From Microglena sp. YARC (taxonomy: Eukaryota; Chlorophyta; Chlorophyceae; Chlamydomonadales; Chlamydomonadaceae): a stretch of DNA of 64,000 nt. The DNA is taken from the NCBI GenBank assembly GCA_022414725.1, contig CM039463.1, forward strand, positions 38,639,123-38,703,122, in the 5' to 3' direction. The position numbers were made by a program, and so were the translations under genes. The notes beneath the pieces were generated by a model. That model did not search any database. It was given only the letters and a program-made list of their open reading frames with translations, and was not told where the DNA came from. This document shows positions 49,901-62,940 of this stretch, piece after piece. Every line of letters begins with the position of its first letter. The first letter of the stretch is position 1.

Positions 49901-52900
49901 TATTGGATCTGCACAAGCCAAGACAATAGTGACCACCAGTTCCATAAAGTAACAAGTATTGATCTACAAGCCAAAGACAATGTGACCACCAGTTCCATAA
50001 GTAACAAGTATTGGATCTGCACAAGCCAAGACAATAGTGACCACCAGTTCCATAAAGTAACAAGTATTGATCTGCCACAAGCCAATTGACACCAGCCAAG
50101 TTATTGGATCTCAAGACAATAGTGACCACCAAGAGTAACAAGTATTGGATCTGCACAAGCCAAGACAATAGTGACCACCAGTCCATGTAACAAGTATTGG
50201 ATCTGCACAAGCCAAGACAATAGTGACCACCAGTTCCATTAAAGTACAAGTATGGATCGCACAAGCCAAGACAATATGACCACCAGTTCCATAAAAGTAA
50301 CAATATTGGATCTAAACATAGTGGAGTCCATAAGTAACCATTGGATCTTGCACAAAGAGCGCAATCAGGTAAATTTCCATAAAGTAACAAGTATTGGATC
50401 TGCTATAGTGACCACAGTTCCAAAAAGAAGTAACAAGTATTGATTGCACAAGCCAAGACAATAGTTCCATCCAACAGAAGGACAAGTATTGGATCTGCAC
50501 AAGCCAAGACTTAGTGACACCACAAGTAACAAGTATCGATCTGCAACAAGCCAGTTGATCCAGAAGTAACAAGTTATTGGATCTGCACAAGCAAGACAAT
50601 AGTGACCACCAGTTCATAAGTAACAAGTATTGGATCTGCACAACGCCAGACAATAGTGACCACCACCAGTCCATAAAGAACAAGTATTGGATCTGCACAA
50701 GCCAAGACAATAGTGACCACCAGTTCCATAAATAACAAGTATTGATCTGCACAAGCCAAGACAATAGTGACCACCAGTTCCATAAAAGTAACAAGTATTG
50801 ATCTGCACAATGCCAAGACAAATAGTGACCACCAGTTCCATAAAGTAACAAGTATTGGATCTGCAACAAGCCAAGACAATAGTGACCACCAGTTCATAAA
50901 GTAACAATATTGGATCTGCACACAAGCCAAGACAATAGGTGACCACCAGTTCCATAAAGTTAACAAAGTATTGCCAAACAATCTGCCACAAAGCACAAAG
51001 TGACCTGGAATAGTGACCACCAGTTCCATAAAGTAACAAGTATTGGATCTGCACAAGCCAAGACAGATAGTAAATAAAACGGACCACCACATATATAGTG
51101 ACCACCAGTTCCATAAAAAGTAACAAGTATTGGATCTGCACAAGCCCAAGTCTTCCATATAGTACAACCAGTTCCATGAAAAAGTAACAAGTATTGGATC
51201 TGCACAAGCCAAGACAATAGTGACCACCAGTTCCATAAAGTAACAAGTTATTGGATCTGCAACAAAGCCAAGACAATAGTGACCACCAGTTTCCATGAAG
51301 TAACAAGTATTGGATCATTGCACAAAGCCAAGACAATAGTGACCACCAGTTCCATTAAAGTAACAAGTATTGGATCTGCACAAGCCAAGACAAATATAGT
51401 TGACACCACCAGTTCCATAAAGTAACAAGTATTGGATCTGCACAAGCCAAGACAATAGTGACCACCAGTTCCAAGAAATAACAAGTATTGATCTGCACAA
51501 GCCAAAGACAAATAGTGACCCCCAGTTCCACAAAAGAAGTCACAAGCCAAGACAATATGGATCTGCCAACAAAGCCCAAGAACAAATTAGTGAACCACCA
51601 GTTCCAAAGCCAAGACCAAAGTAACCAAGTATTGGATCTGCACAAGCCAAGACAATAGTGACCACCAGTTCCATAAAGTAACAAGTATTGGATCTGCACA
51701 AGCCAAGACAATAGTGACCACCAGTTTCCATAAAGTAACAAGTATTGGATCTGCACAAGCCGAAAAGACAATAGTGACCACCAGTTTCCATAAAGTAACA
51801 AGTATTGGATCTGCACAAGCCAAGACAATTAGTGAACCACCAGTTCCATATTGAAGTAACAAGTATTGGATCTGCACAAGCCAAGACAATAGTGACCACC
51901 AGTTCCATAAAAGTAACAAGTATTGGATCTGCACAAGCCAAGACAATAGTGACCACCAGTTCCATTAAAGTAACATTGAAGTATTGGATCTGCACAAGCA
52001 AGCAAGACAATAAGTGGACCACCAGTCCATAGCCAAGTAACAAGTATTGGATCTGCACAAGCAAGACAATAGTGCTCCACCAGTTCCAGTATAAAAGTAA
52101 CAAGTATTTGGACTGCCAACCAAGACTATAGTGCCCACCAGTTGAAAGTAACAAGTATTGGATGCACAAAGCCAAGACGACATAGTGACACCAGTTCCAT
52201 GAGAAGTAACAAGCCAAGACAATAGTGACCACCAGTTCCATAAAGTAAACAAGTATTGGATCTGCCACAACGCCCAAGCACAAGTTCCTAAAGACAATAG
52301 TGACCACCAGTTCCATAAAGTAACAAGTATCTTGGATCTGCATCAAGACAAACACCAGTTCCATAACAGTAACAAGTATTGATCTGCACAGCCAAACAAT
52401 AGTGACCAACCAGATTCCAATAGTAAAGTAACAAGTATTGGATCCGCACAAAGCCAAGACCAATAGTGACCACCAGTTCCATAAAGTAACAAGTATTGGT
52501 ATCTGCCACAAGCCAAGACAATAGTGACCACCAGTTCCATAAAGTGTAACAAGTATTGGATCTGCACAAGCCAAAGACAATAGTGACCACCAGTTCCAAT
52601 AAAGTAACAAGTATTGGATCTGCACAAGCCAAGACAATAGTGACCACCAGTTTCCATAAAGTAACAAGTATTGGATCTGCACAAGCCAAGACCAATAGTG
52701 ACCACCCAGTTCCATAAAAGTGACAAGTATTGGATCTGCACAAGCCAAGACCAATAGTGACCACCCCAGTTCCATAATAGTAACAAGTATTGGATCTGCA
52801 CAAGCCAAGACCAATTTAGTGACCACCAGTTTCCATAAAGTAACAAGTATTGGATCTGCACAAGCCAAGACAATAGTGACCACCAGTTCCATAAAGTAAC

Positions 52901-55900
52901 AAGTATTGGATCTGCACAAGCCAAGACAATAGTGACCACCCAGTTCCATAAGTAACAAGATCTAAGTATTGACACCAGTTCCCCATTGGGAAATGTATTG
53001 ATCTGCACAAGCCAAGACAATGTAGTGTGTTCCACAAGCACAATCTGCCAAGACAATAGTGACCACCAGTTCCATAAAGTAAACAAGTATTGGATCTGCA
53101 CAAGCAAGACATAAGACCAGTTCCATTAAATAACAATATTGGGATCTGCACAAGCCGAAGGACAAGCGCCACCAGTTTCCATAAAAGTAACAAGTATTGG
53201 ATCTGCACAAGCCAAGACAATAAGCCCAATATGACCACCAGATTGCACAGCCAAGAACAAAGTAACAAGTATTGGATCTGCACAAGCCAAGACAATAGTG
53301 ACACCAGTTCCCATAAAGTAAGCAAGTATGGAGTTTCGACACAAGCCAAGACAATAGTGGACCACCAGTTCCATGAAGTAACAAGTATTGGATCTGCACA
53401 AGCCAAGACAATAGTGACCACCCAGTTCCATAAAGTAAACAAGTATTGGATCTGCACAAGCCAAGACCACTCAAACAATAGTGACCACCAGTTCCATAAA
53501 GTAACACAGTATGTCGGCACCAAGCCATTAGCACAAGACCACCTATTCCATTAACGATCAATAGTGTTATACCATATGTATTGGATTCTGCCACATTTCC
53601 ATGAGGTAACATCTGCAAGTTCCATAAAGACAATAGTGACCACCAGTTCCATTAAAGTAACAAGTATGGATCTGGCCACAAGCCAAGTTCCATAAATAAC
53701 AATAGCTGAACCACCAGTATCCATAAGTAAGTTTAACAAGTATGGATCTGCACAAGCCAAGTCAATAGTGACACCAGTTCCATAAAGTAACAAGTATTGG
53801 ATCTGCACAAGCCAAGACAATAGTGACCACCAGTTCCAAAGTAACAAGTATTGGATCTGCACAAGCCAAACAATAGTGACCACCAGTTCCATAAAGCAAC
53901 AAGTATTGGATCTGCACAAGCCAAGACAATTAGTGCCACCAGTTCCATAAAGTAACAAGTATTGGATCTCAATAGTGACACACAAGAACAAAGTGACCAC
54001 CAGTTCCAAGTAACAAGTATTGGATCTGCACAACCAAGACAATAGTAGCACAAGTATTGGATCTGCACAAGCCAAGACAATAGTGACCACCAGTTCCACA
54101 AAGTCTGCCAGCCAGGATTAGGACCACAGCCCAATTCAAGACCTGCACAAGTATTGGATCTGTAGTGACCAAGTAACAAGTATTGGATCAAGTTCCATCA
54201 AGTAACAAGTATTATGCCAAGACATAGTGACCACCACCATTACAAGCCAAGTAGATCTGCACAAGCCAAGAGTCCACCAGTAACATCTCGACAGTATTGA
54301 TGTGCACAATAGTGGATCATGAGCCAACAGTCCTGCACTAATCTCCATTGACAATAGTGGATACAAGTATTAACAAGCCAAGACAATAGTGACAAGTTCA
54401 TAAAGTAACAAGTATGTGATGCACAAGCCAAACAATAGTGACACCAGTCCATAAAGTATTGGATCTGCACCAAGCAATGAAGTAACCAATAGAGTGACCA
54501 CCAGTTCCATAAAAATAACAAGTATTGGATCTGCACCACCAGTTCCATAAAGTAACAAGTATTGGATCTGCACAAAGCCAAGACAATAGTGACCACCAGT
54601 TCCACAATAACAGTAAGTAACAAAGTGACCACCAGTTCCATAAAGTAACAAGTATTGGAATCTGCACAAGCCAAAGTGGAGTTCCAATATTGGATCTGAC
54701 CACCAGTTCCCAAGTATTGGATCTGCAACAAAGCCAAGACAATAGTGACCACCAGTTCCATAAAGTAACAAGTATTGGATCTGCACAAGCCAAGACCAAT
54801 AGTGACCACCAGTTCCATAAAGTAAACAAGTATTGGATCTCTGCCACAAAGCCAAGACAATAGTGACCACCAGTTCCATAAAGTAACAAGTATTGGATCT
54901 GCACAAGCCAAGACAATAGTGACCACCAGTTCCATAAAAGTAACAAGTATTGGATCTGCACAAGCCAAGACAATAGTGACCACCAGTTCCATTAAAGTAA
55001 CAAGTATTGGATCTGAACAAGCCAAGACAATAGTGACCACCATTCCATAAAGTAACAAGTATTGGATCTGCACAAAGCCAAGACAATAGTGACCTACCAG
55101 TTCCATTAAAGTAACAAGTATTGATCTGCACAAGCCAAGACAATTAGTGACCACCAGTAAAGCCATAAAAGTAACAAGTATTGGATCTGCACAAGCCAAG
55201 AACAATTAGTGACCACCAGTTCCATAAAGTAAACAAGTATTGGATCTGCACAAGCCAAGACAATAGTGACCACCAGTTCCATAAAGTAACAAGTATTGGA
55301 TCTGCACAAGCCAAGGACAAATAGTGACCACCAGTTCCATAAAGTAACAAGTATTGGATCTGCACAAAGCCAAGACAATAGTGATCTGCCACAAGACAGT
55401 TCCATAAAGTAACAAGTATTGGATCTGCACAAGCCAAGGACAATAGTGACCACCAGTTCCATAAAGTAACAAGTATTGGATCTGCACAAGCCAAGACAAT
55501 AGTGACCACCAGTTCCATAAAGTAACAAGTATTGGATCTGCACAAGCCAAGACAATAGTGACCCACCAGTTCCATTAACAAGTAGATCTGCAAAGCCAAG
55601 ACAATATACCACCAGTTCAAAGTAACAAGTATTGGATCTGCACAAGCCAAGACAAATAGTGACCACAGTTCCATAAAGTAACAAGTATTGGATCTGCACA
55701 AGCCAAGACAATAGTGACCACCAGTTCCATAAAGTAACAAGTATTGGATCTGCACAAGCCAAGACAATAGTGACCACCAGTCCATAAAGTAAACAAGTAT
55801 TGGATCTGCACAAGCCAAGGACAATAGTGACACCAGTTCCATAAAGTAACAAGTATTGGATCTGCACAAGCCAAGACAATAGTGACCACCAGTTCCAAGT

Positions 55901-58900
55901 ATTGAAGTAACAGTAAAAGTATTGGATCTGCACAAGCCCAAGACAATAGTTGACCACCAGTTCCATAAAAGTAACAAGTATTGGATCTGCACAAGCCAAG
56001 TGACAATAGTTGACCACAAGACAGGTTCCATAAAAGTAACAAGTATTGGATCTGCACAAGCCAAGACAATAGTGACCACCAGTTCCATGAAAAGTAACAA
56101 GTATTGGATCTGCCACAAGCAAGACAATAGTGACCACCAGTTCCATGAAGTAACAAGTATTGGATCTGCACAAGCCAAGACAATAGTGGACCACCAGTTC
56201 CATAAGTAACAAAGTATTGGATCTGCACAAGGACAATAGTGCACCACCAGTTCCAGTTAACAAAGTAGTGACATCAGTATTGGATTCTGCACAAGCCAAG
56301 ACAATAGTGACCACCAGTTCCATAAAGTAACAAGTATTGGATCTGCACAAGCCAAGCAATAACAAGTTCCAAGACAATAGACCAATAGTGACCACCAGTT
56401 CCATAAAGTAACAAGTATTGGATCTGCACAAGCCAAGACAATAGTGACCACCAGTTCCATAGTAACAAGTATTGGATCTGCACAAGCCAAGACAATAGTG
56501 ACCACCAGTTCCATGAAAAGTAACAAGTATTGATCTGCACAAGCCAAGACAAATAGTGACCAACCAGTTCCATAAAGTAACAAGTATTGGATCTGCACAA
56601 GCCAAGACAATAGTGACCACCAGTTCCATAAGTAACAAGTATTGGATCTGCACAAGCCAAGACAATAGTAACCACCAGATCCATAAAGTAACAAGTATTG
56701 GATCTGCACAAGCCAAGACAATAGTGACCACCAGTTCCATAAAGTAACAAGTATTGGATCTGCACAAGCCAAGACAATAGTGACCACCAGTTCCATAAAG
56801 TAACAAGTATTGGATCTGCACAAGCCAAGACCAATAGTGACCACCAGTTCCATTAAAGTAACAAGTATTGGATCTGCACAAGCCAAGACAATAGTGACCA
56901 CCAGTTCCATAAAGTAACAAGTATTGGATCTGCACAAGCAAGACAATAGTGACCACCAGTTCCATAAAGTAACAAGTATTTGGATCTGCACAAGCCAAGA
57001 CAATAGTGACCACCAGTTCCATAAAGTAAACAAGTATTGGATCTGCACAAGCCAAGACAATAGTGACCACCAGTTCCATAAAGTAACAAGTATTGGATCT
57101 GCACAAGCCAAGACAATAGTGACCACCAGTTCCATAAAGTAACAAGTATTGGGATCTGCACAAGCCAAGACAATTAGTGACCACCAGTTCCATAAGTAAC
57201 AAGTATTGGATCTGCACAAGCCAAGACAATAGTGACCACCAGTTCCATGAAGTAACAAGTATTGGATCTGCACAAGCCAAGACAATAGTGACCACCAGTT
57301 CCATAAAGTAACAAGTATTGGATCTGCACAAGCCAAGACAATAGTGACCACCAGTTCCATAAAGTAACAAGTATTGGATCTGCACAAGCCAAGACAATAG
57401 TGACCACCAGTTCCATAAAGTAAACAAGTATTGGATCTGCACAAGCCAAGACAATAGTGACCACCAGTTCCATAAAGTAAACAAGTATTGGATCTGCACA
57501 AGCCAAGACAATAGTGACCACCAGTTCCAGAAGTTAACAAGTATTGGATCTGCACAAGCCAAGGACAATAGTGACCACCAGTTCCATAAAGTAACAAGTA
57601 TTGGATCTGCACAAGCCAAGACAATAGTGACCACCAGTTCCATAAAGTTAACAAGTTATTGGATCTGCACAAGCCAAGACAATAGTGGAACCACCAGTTC
57701 CATAAAGTAACAAGTATTGGATCTGCACAAGCCAAAGACAAGTTAGTGACCACCAAGTAGTCCATAAAGTAACAAGTATTGGATCTGCAACAAGCCAAGA
57801 CAATAGTGACCACCAGTTCCAATAAAGTAACAAGTATTGGATCTGCAGCACCAAGCCAAGGGACAATAAGTGACCACCAGTTCCATAAAAGTAACAAGTA
57901 TTGGATCTGCACAAGCCAAGACAATAGTGACCACCAGTTCCATAAAGTAACAAGTATTGGATCTGCACAAGCCAAGACAATAGTGACCACCAGTTCCATA
58001 AAGTAACAAGTATTGGATCTGCACAAGCCAAGACAATAGTGACCACCATCCATAAAGTAACAAGTATTGGATCTGCACAAGCCAAGACAATAGTTGACCA
58101 CCAGTTCCATGAAGTAACAAGTATTGGATCTGCACAAGCCAAGACAATAGTGACCACCAGTTCCAAAAGTAACAAGTATTGGATCTGCACAAGCCAAGAC
58201 AATAGTGACCACCAGTTCCATAAAAGTAACAAGTATTGGATCAGTGCAAAACAAGCCAAGACAATAGTGACCACCATTCCATAAAGTAACAAGTATTGGA
58301 TCTGCACAAGCCAAGACAATAGTGACCACCAGTTTCCATAAAGAAACAAGTATTGGATCTGCACAAAGCCAAAGACAATAGTGACCACCAGTTCATAAAG
58401 TAACAAGTATTGGATCTGCACAAGCCAAGACAATAGTGACACCAGTTCAGTTCATAAAGTAACAGAGTATTGGATCTGCACAAGCCAAGACAATAGTGAC
58501 CACCAGTTCCATAAAGCAACAAGTATTGGATCTGCCACAAGTGCCACCAGTCCACAATAAACAGTAGTGAATCTGCACAACCAGACATAGTTCCAGTATT
58601 GGAGTCCAAAGTAACACCAGTCCATAGTAACAAGTATGGATCTGCACAAGCCAAGACAATAGTGACCACCAGTTCCATGAGTAAACAGAGTATTGATCTT
58701 AAAGCCAAGTAACAAGTTCCTATTAACAAGAGATTCTCTGAACCACCAGTTCCATAAAGTAACAATTGGATTCTGCACAACCAAGACAATAGTGACCAAC
58801 CAAGGACAATTTCCATAAAGTAACAAGTATTGGATCTGCACAAGCCAAGACAATAGTGACCACCAGTTCCATGAAGTCCAACAAGTATTGGATCTGCACA

Positions 58901-60520
58901 AGCCAAGACAATAGTGACCACCAGTTCCATAAAGTAACAAGTATTTGGATCTGCACAAGCCAAGACAATAGTGACCACCAGTTCCATAAAGTAACAAGTA
59001 TTGGATCTGCACAAGCCAAGACAATAGTGACCACCAGTTCCATAAAGTAACAAGTATTGGATCTGCACAAGCCCAAGACAATAGTGACCACCAGTTCCAT
59101 AAAGAGTATTGGATCTGCACAAGCCAAGACAATAGTGACCACCAGTTCCATAAAGTAACAAGTATTGGATCTGCACAAGCCAAGACAATAGTGACCACCA
59201 GTTCCATTAAAGTTAAACAAGTATTGGATCTGCACAAGCCAAGACAATAGTGACCACCAGTTCCATAAAGTAACAAGTATTGGATGCTGCACAAGCCAAG
59301 ACAAATAGTGACCACCAGTTCCATAAAGTAACAAGTATTGGATCTGCACAAGCCAAGACAATAGTGACCACCAGTTCCATAAAGTAACAAGTATTGGATC
59401 TGCACAAGCCAAGACAATAGATCTGACCACCAGTTCCCATAAAGTAACAAGTATTGGATCTGCACAAGCCAAGACAATAGTGACCACCAGTTCATAAAAG
59501 TAACATCTGACAAGAGTAACAAGTATTGGATCTGCACAAGCCAAGACAATAGTGACCACCAGTTCAAACATGAAGTAACAAGTATTGGATCTGCACAAGC
59601 CAAGACAATAGTGACCACCAGTTCCATAAAGTAACAAGTATTGGGATCTGCCACAAGCCAAAGACAATAATGACCAAGACCAGTTCCATAAAGTAACAAG
59701 TATTGGATCTGCACAAGCCAAGACAATAGTGACCACCAGTTCCATAAAGTAACAAGTATTGGATCTGCACAAGCCAAGACAATAGTGACCACCAGTTCCA
59801 TGAAGTAACAAGTATTGGATCTGCACAAGCCAAGACAATAGTGACCACCAGTTCCATAAAGTAACAAGTATTGGATCTGCAACAAGCCAAGACAATAGTG
59901 ACCACCAGTTCCATGAAGTAACAAGTATTGGATCTGCACAAGCCAAGACAATAGTGACCACCAGTTCCATAAAGTAACAAGTATTTGGATCTGCACAAGC
60001 CAAGACAATAGTGACCACCAGTTCCATGAAGTAACAAGTATTGGATCTGCACAAGCCAAGACAATAGTGACCACCAGTTCCATAAAAGTAACAAGTATTG
60101 GATCTGCACAAGCCAAGACAATAGTGACCACCAGTTCCATAAAGTAACAAGTATTGGATCTGCACAAGCCAAGACAATAGTGACCACCAGTTCCATAAAG
60201 TAACAAGTATTGGATCTGCACATTAGAAGACAATAGTGACATAAAGTAATCAAGTAATCTGCACAAGCCAAGACAATAGTGACAACCAGTTCACAAGTAT
60301 TGGACTGCACAAGCCAAGACAATAGTGGCATAAAGTAACTCTACAGTGAGTTCCATTAAAGTAACAAGTTATTGGATCTGCACAAGGCCAAGACAATAGT
60401 GCACCATCCAAAGTAACAAGTATTGATCTTAGTATGACCACCACCCTGCACAAGTAACCTGCACAATGTGACCACCAGCCCTTACAAGTATTGATCTGCC
60501 ACAAGCCAAGACAATAGTAG
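46915..60520. repeat. 56-bp satellite array, about 240 monomers
   Basis: The consensus monomer (56 bp) starts CAAGTATTGGATCTGCACAA and ends CCAGTTCCATAAAGTAA. Spacing is exact where intact (46931, 46987, 47043). 46.9-49.9 kb and 55-60.2 kb are regular. 50-54.9 kb is heavily disturbed by one-base insertions and deletions and partial monomers. On the minus strand all three frames of the consensus are free of stops, which yields apparent ORFs of up to 1237 codons made of a hydrophobic 56-residue repeat. These are not genes on present evidence. The monomer resembles the intron segment next to the flanking exon copies. Confidence 0.97.
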
Positions 60521-60524
60521 CTCC

Positions 60525-60600
60525 ATTTTTTTAGTTGTGAAAGGACTTTCACTCCAGGAGGCGGGTCTCCTGATGAAGCGGCACGTTCGGCTGAAGAGGC
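60525..60600 (-). pseudogene. Exon copy on the far side of the satellite
   Basis: The minus strand after TTGTTGCCAG encodes LFSRTCRFIRRPASWSESPF, which resembles 46593-46718 in its first 11 codons and then diverges. Its 3' splice site is intact. Confidence 0.5.
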
Positions 60601-60860
60601 CTGGCAACAAGTATTGGATCTGAGAGCCAAGACAGGGTTGATCATCAGGTCCATACCTCCTTAGGTAATGACGCCCGGTGGGACGCGGTATAAGGTAAGG
60701 GCATCCCATCTTACGGCGGTAGAGCCAAGACATGTGTGATCATCAGTTCCATACCTCCCAAAGTAATGACCCCTGGTGGGACACGGTATAAGGTAAGGGC
60801 GTCCCATCTTACGGCGGTAGAGCCAAGACATGTGTGATCATCAGTTCCACATCCCCAATT
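60601..60860. repeat. Proto-satellite units of about 95 bp
   Basis: Units containing AGAGCCAAGACA.G..TGATCATCAG.TCCATACCTCC occur at about 60629, 60722 and 60818, separated by GGTGGGACRCGGTATAAGG segments. The first directly follows AACAAGTATTGGATCTGAG. Aligned to the 56-bp monomer they share CAAGTATTGGATCTG, GCCAAGACA, GA.CA.CAG.TCCATA and AGTAA in the same order. Confidence 0.8.
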
Positions 60861-61141
60861 CCCCGTTCATCGAAAGGCTCAAGGAAAATTGTCGGAGAGT
60901 GTTGGCTACGGAGCGACAAGTGGCACCGGAATCGAGTGCAGCGGACTGAAGCAAGGTTTTTCGACATGGCCAGGATCCAGAAAGGGCCAGTGTAACATGC
61001 CCACAACAACATTTCTGTTCAACGAATGGCTCAATGGCTGAGCTCCTTGAACGACAAAGGTGCCCGGTTCGAATCCCTACAGGTGCGCCTTAGTTAGTGT
61101 TCGCGGTCGCCGTCAGCTGCCATGTAGCTTTGTTTAGGTAA

Positions 61142-61322
61142 TGTAGCAGCCCGTTCTTACCGCCCATACTATAGACAGGGCTCCCTTAATACCACGCCCC
61201 ACCAGGCGTTATCATTACTTCTTTATCAGCTCCATACCTCCCGAAGTAATGATAATGCCTGGTGGGACGTGTTATTAAGGGAGCCCTGTCTATAGTATGG
61301 GCGGTAAGAACGGGCTGCTACA
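61142..61322. repeat. Long hairpin with 79-bp arms
   Basis: The left arm (61142-61220) and right arm (61244-61322) are about 95% complementary around a 23-bp loop. Arm ends are TGTAGCAGCCCGTTCTTACC and its complement. A diverged single arm is at about 955-1050 and 43675-43770. Confidence 0.9.
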
Positions 61323-61565
61323 TAGATTTTTAACATAGATTTTATACATAGATTTTATACATAGATTTTATACATAGATTTTATACATAGACTTTATACA
61401 TAGACTTTATACATAGCTTTTATACATAGATTTTAAACATAGATTTTATACATAGATTTTAAACATAGATTTTATACATAGATTTTATACATAGATTTTA
61501 TACATAGATTTTATACATAGACTTTATACATAGACTTTATACATAGCTTTTATACATTACATTAC
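61317..61565. repeat. 13-bp CATAGATTTTATA tandem array, left
   Basis: About 18 units with minor variants (CATAGACTTTATA, CATAGCTTTTATA), ending in an ATTAC run. It begins in the last bases of the hairpin arm. Confidence 0.95.
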
Positions 61566-61915
61566 ATTACATTACATGTTAAAGTCTACTTGACACCGCG
61601 AGGGTGTATGAGACTCTGTGCTTTAAACAAAAAGAAAAAGCACCCACAAAGCAAAAAACCCCATTACATCAGGGGTGTGTCGAGGACAAACAAACCAAAC
61701 TCCCAACCACCGTTTTGGTGGCGTAGGTATTAAACCCCCTAGAGCAGGACCCAGATCTCAACCACTTACAGTGGCGGAGGTAAGAAGCTAACAAATGAGA
61801 AGTCACAAGAAGAAAAAAAGGGATAATAAATTACGGTGCCACTAAGCAGTCCAGGGGCTTCCTGTCTTGCTCTTCTACAAGTAGAAAGATAGTCGGCTAG
61901 GTTGCTCCAAAAGAC

Positions 61916-62666
61916 TTAGTGCCATTTCCATTCATAAAGGTTCTGAATGTGGAATCGCAGAATTTCCACATTCCATACGGTTAAGTCGGTATCCTCATGG
62001 ACATGCCTATAAATATCTGTAAACAGCTTCTGGTAGCGAAGGCGAATATCACTATAAAAAAGGGCACTCAAACATATGCATTTCATCCTCAGGTTTTTGG
62101 AACCCACACATTTGACAGTGTCTCATTGAGCGAGGGATGTGTGCTCTATCCACCACCCTCATTCTTTCTGTGTTCAGCCAATGGGAACCCATTCTAAACT
62201 GTGCTATAGAACGAATCTGATCCTGCTTATGTAAGGCGGATGTAAAGGGAATCAAGCCATTCTCATCATTGCTGTTGGCTGCGAACCATTTTTGGTATCG
62301 GAGGCGTTTAAAGCCAACCCTTCTCTCATCAGGGATGTCTCTAACTGCATTGGTGTCACTTGGGTACTTAAACCTCCATGACTCAAAAACTTCAGACATA
62401 ATACCTTCGACATCGACAGCCTCCAAAATGTTGATGTTTTTACTGGATCCTAGCTTGTGGAGAGCACAACGCAAGTCATGAACCCAGCCAGTGTTGGAGT
62501 CAAAAGATTCCTCAAGAGCCATTTTAATGAGATCCTCAGGTTCTTTATGTATGGTCTTGTTCCAGAAGCGCAAAGCTTGTTTAAGCCAAGCAAAACACAA
62601 CGGGGTTCTACCCAGCTCTTCCATGATAATATTAGATGTAGTAGATTGGCCATAGATTTTAAACAT
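61916..62666 (-). pseudogene. LINE-type retrotransposon C-terminal fragment
   Basis: The frame at 62052-62666 carries the post-RT region and C-terminal zinc motif common in non-LTR retrotransposons: RYQKWFAANSN, IAQFRMGSHWLNTERMRVVD, then CQMCGFQKPEDEMHMFEC (C-x2-C-x9-H-x3-C). It stops from a one-base expansion in a T-run (ECPFL). The adjacent frame continues FYSDIRLRYQKLFTDIYRHV and ends ...YEWKWH at 61916. RT and endonuclease are absent. It is bracketed on both sides by the same 13-bp array. Confidence 0.8.
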
Positions 62667-62792
62667 AGATTTTATACATAGATTTTAAACATAGATTTTA
62701 TACATAGATTTTATACATAGATTTTATACATAGATTTTATACATAGATTTTATTCATAGATTTTATACATAGATTTTATACATAGATTTTAG
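62647..62792. repeat. 13-bp CATAGATTTTATA tandem array, right
   Basis: About 11 units of the same monomer as 61317-61565, on the other side of the LINE fragment. Confidence 0.95.
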
Positions 62793-62814
62793 TGTGTGAT
62801 ATCAGGTCTTCCGT

Positions 62815-62940
62815 CATACCCTTACAATTTGTTAGGTACCAAATCATTTAGCGCTTTGATAATAGCCCCTGCAATTCCTCTCATCATCTGAGGTTAGGCA
62901 AGTCCATTTAGCCTAATTAGCTTTCCCCTGGACTGTAACA
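62815..62940. repeat. Dispersed repeat copy related to the window start
   Basis: AGGTTAGGCAAGTCCATTTA, then GCCTAATTAGCTTTCCCCTG and GACTGTAACA, parallels 80-127, 31370-31410 and 42880-42930. Confidence 0.65.

Noticed and set aside
46677..50390. A 1237-codon minus-strand ORF and other long ORFs in the array
   Set aside because: They are translations of the 56-bp satellite, which is stop-free in three frames. They have no start context, are hydrophobic throughout and shift frame at each indel, so I do not annotate them as genes.
46915..60520. CRISPR array
   Set aside because: Monomers are contiguous with no variable spacers, and the genome is eukaryotic. It is a satellite.
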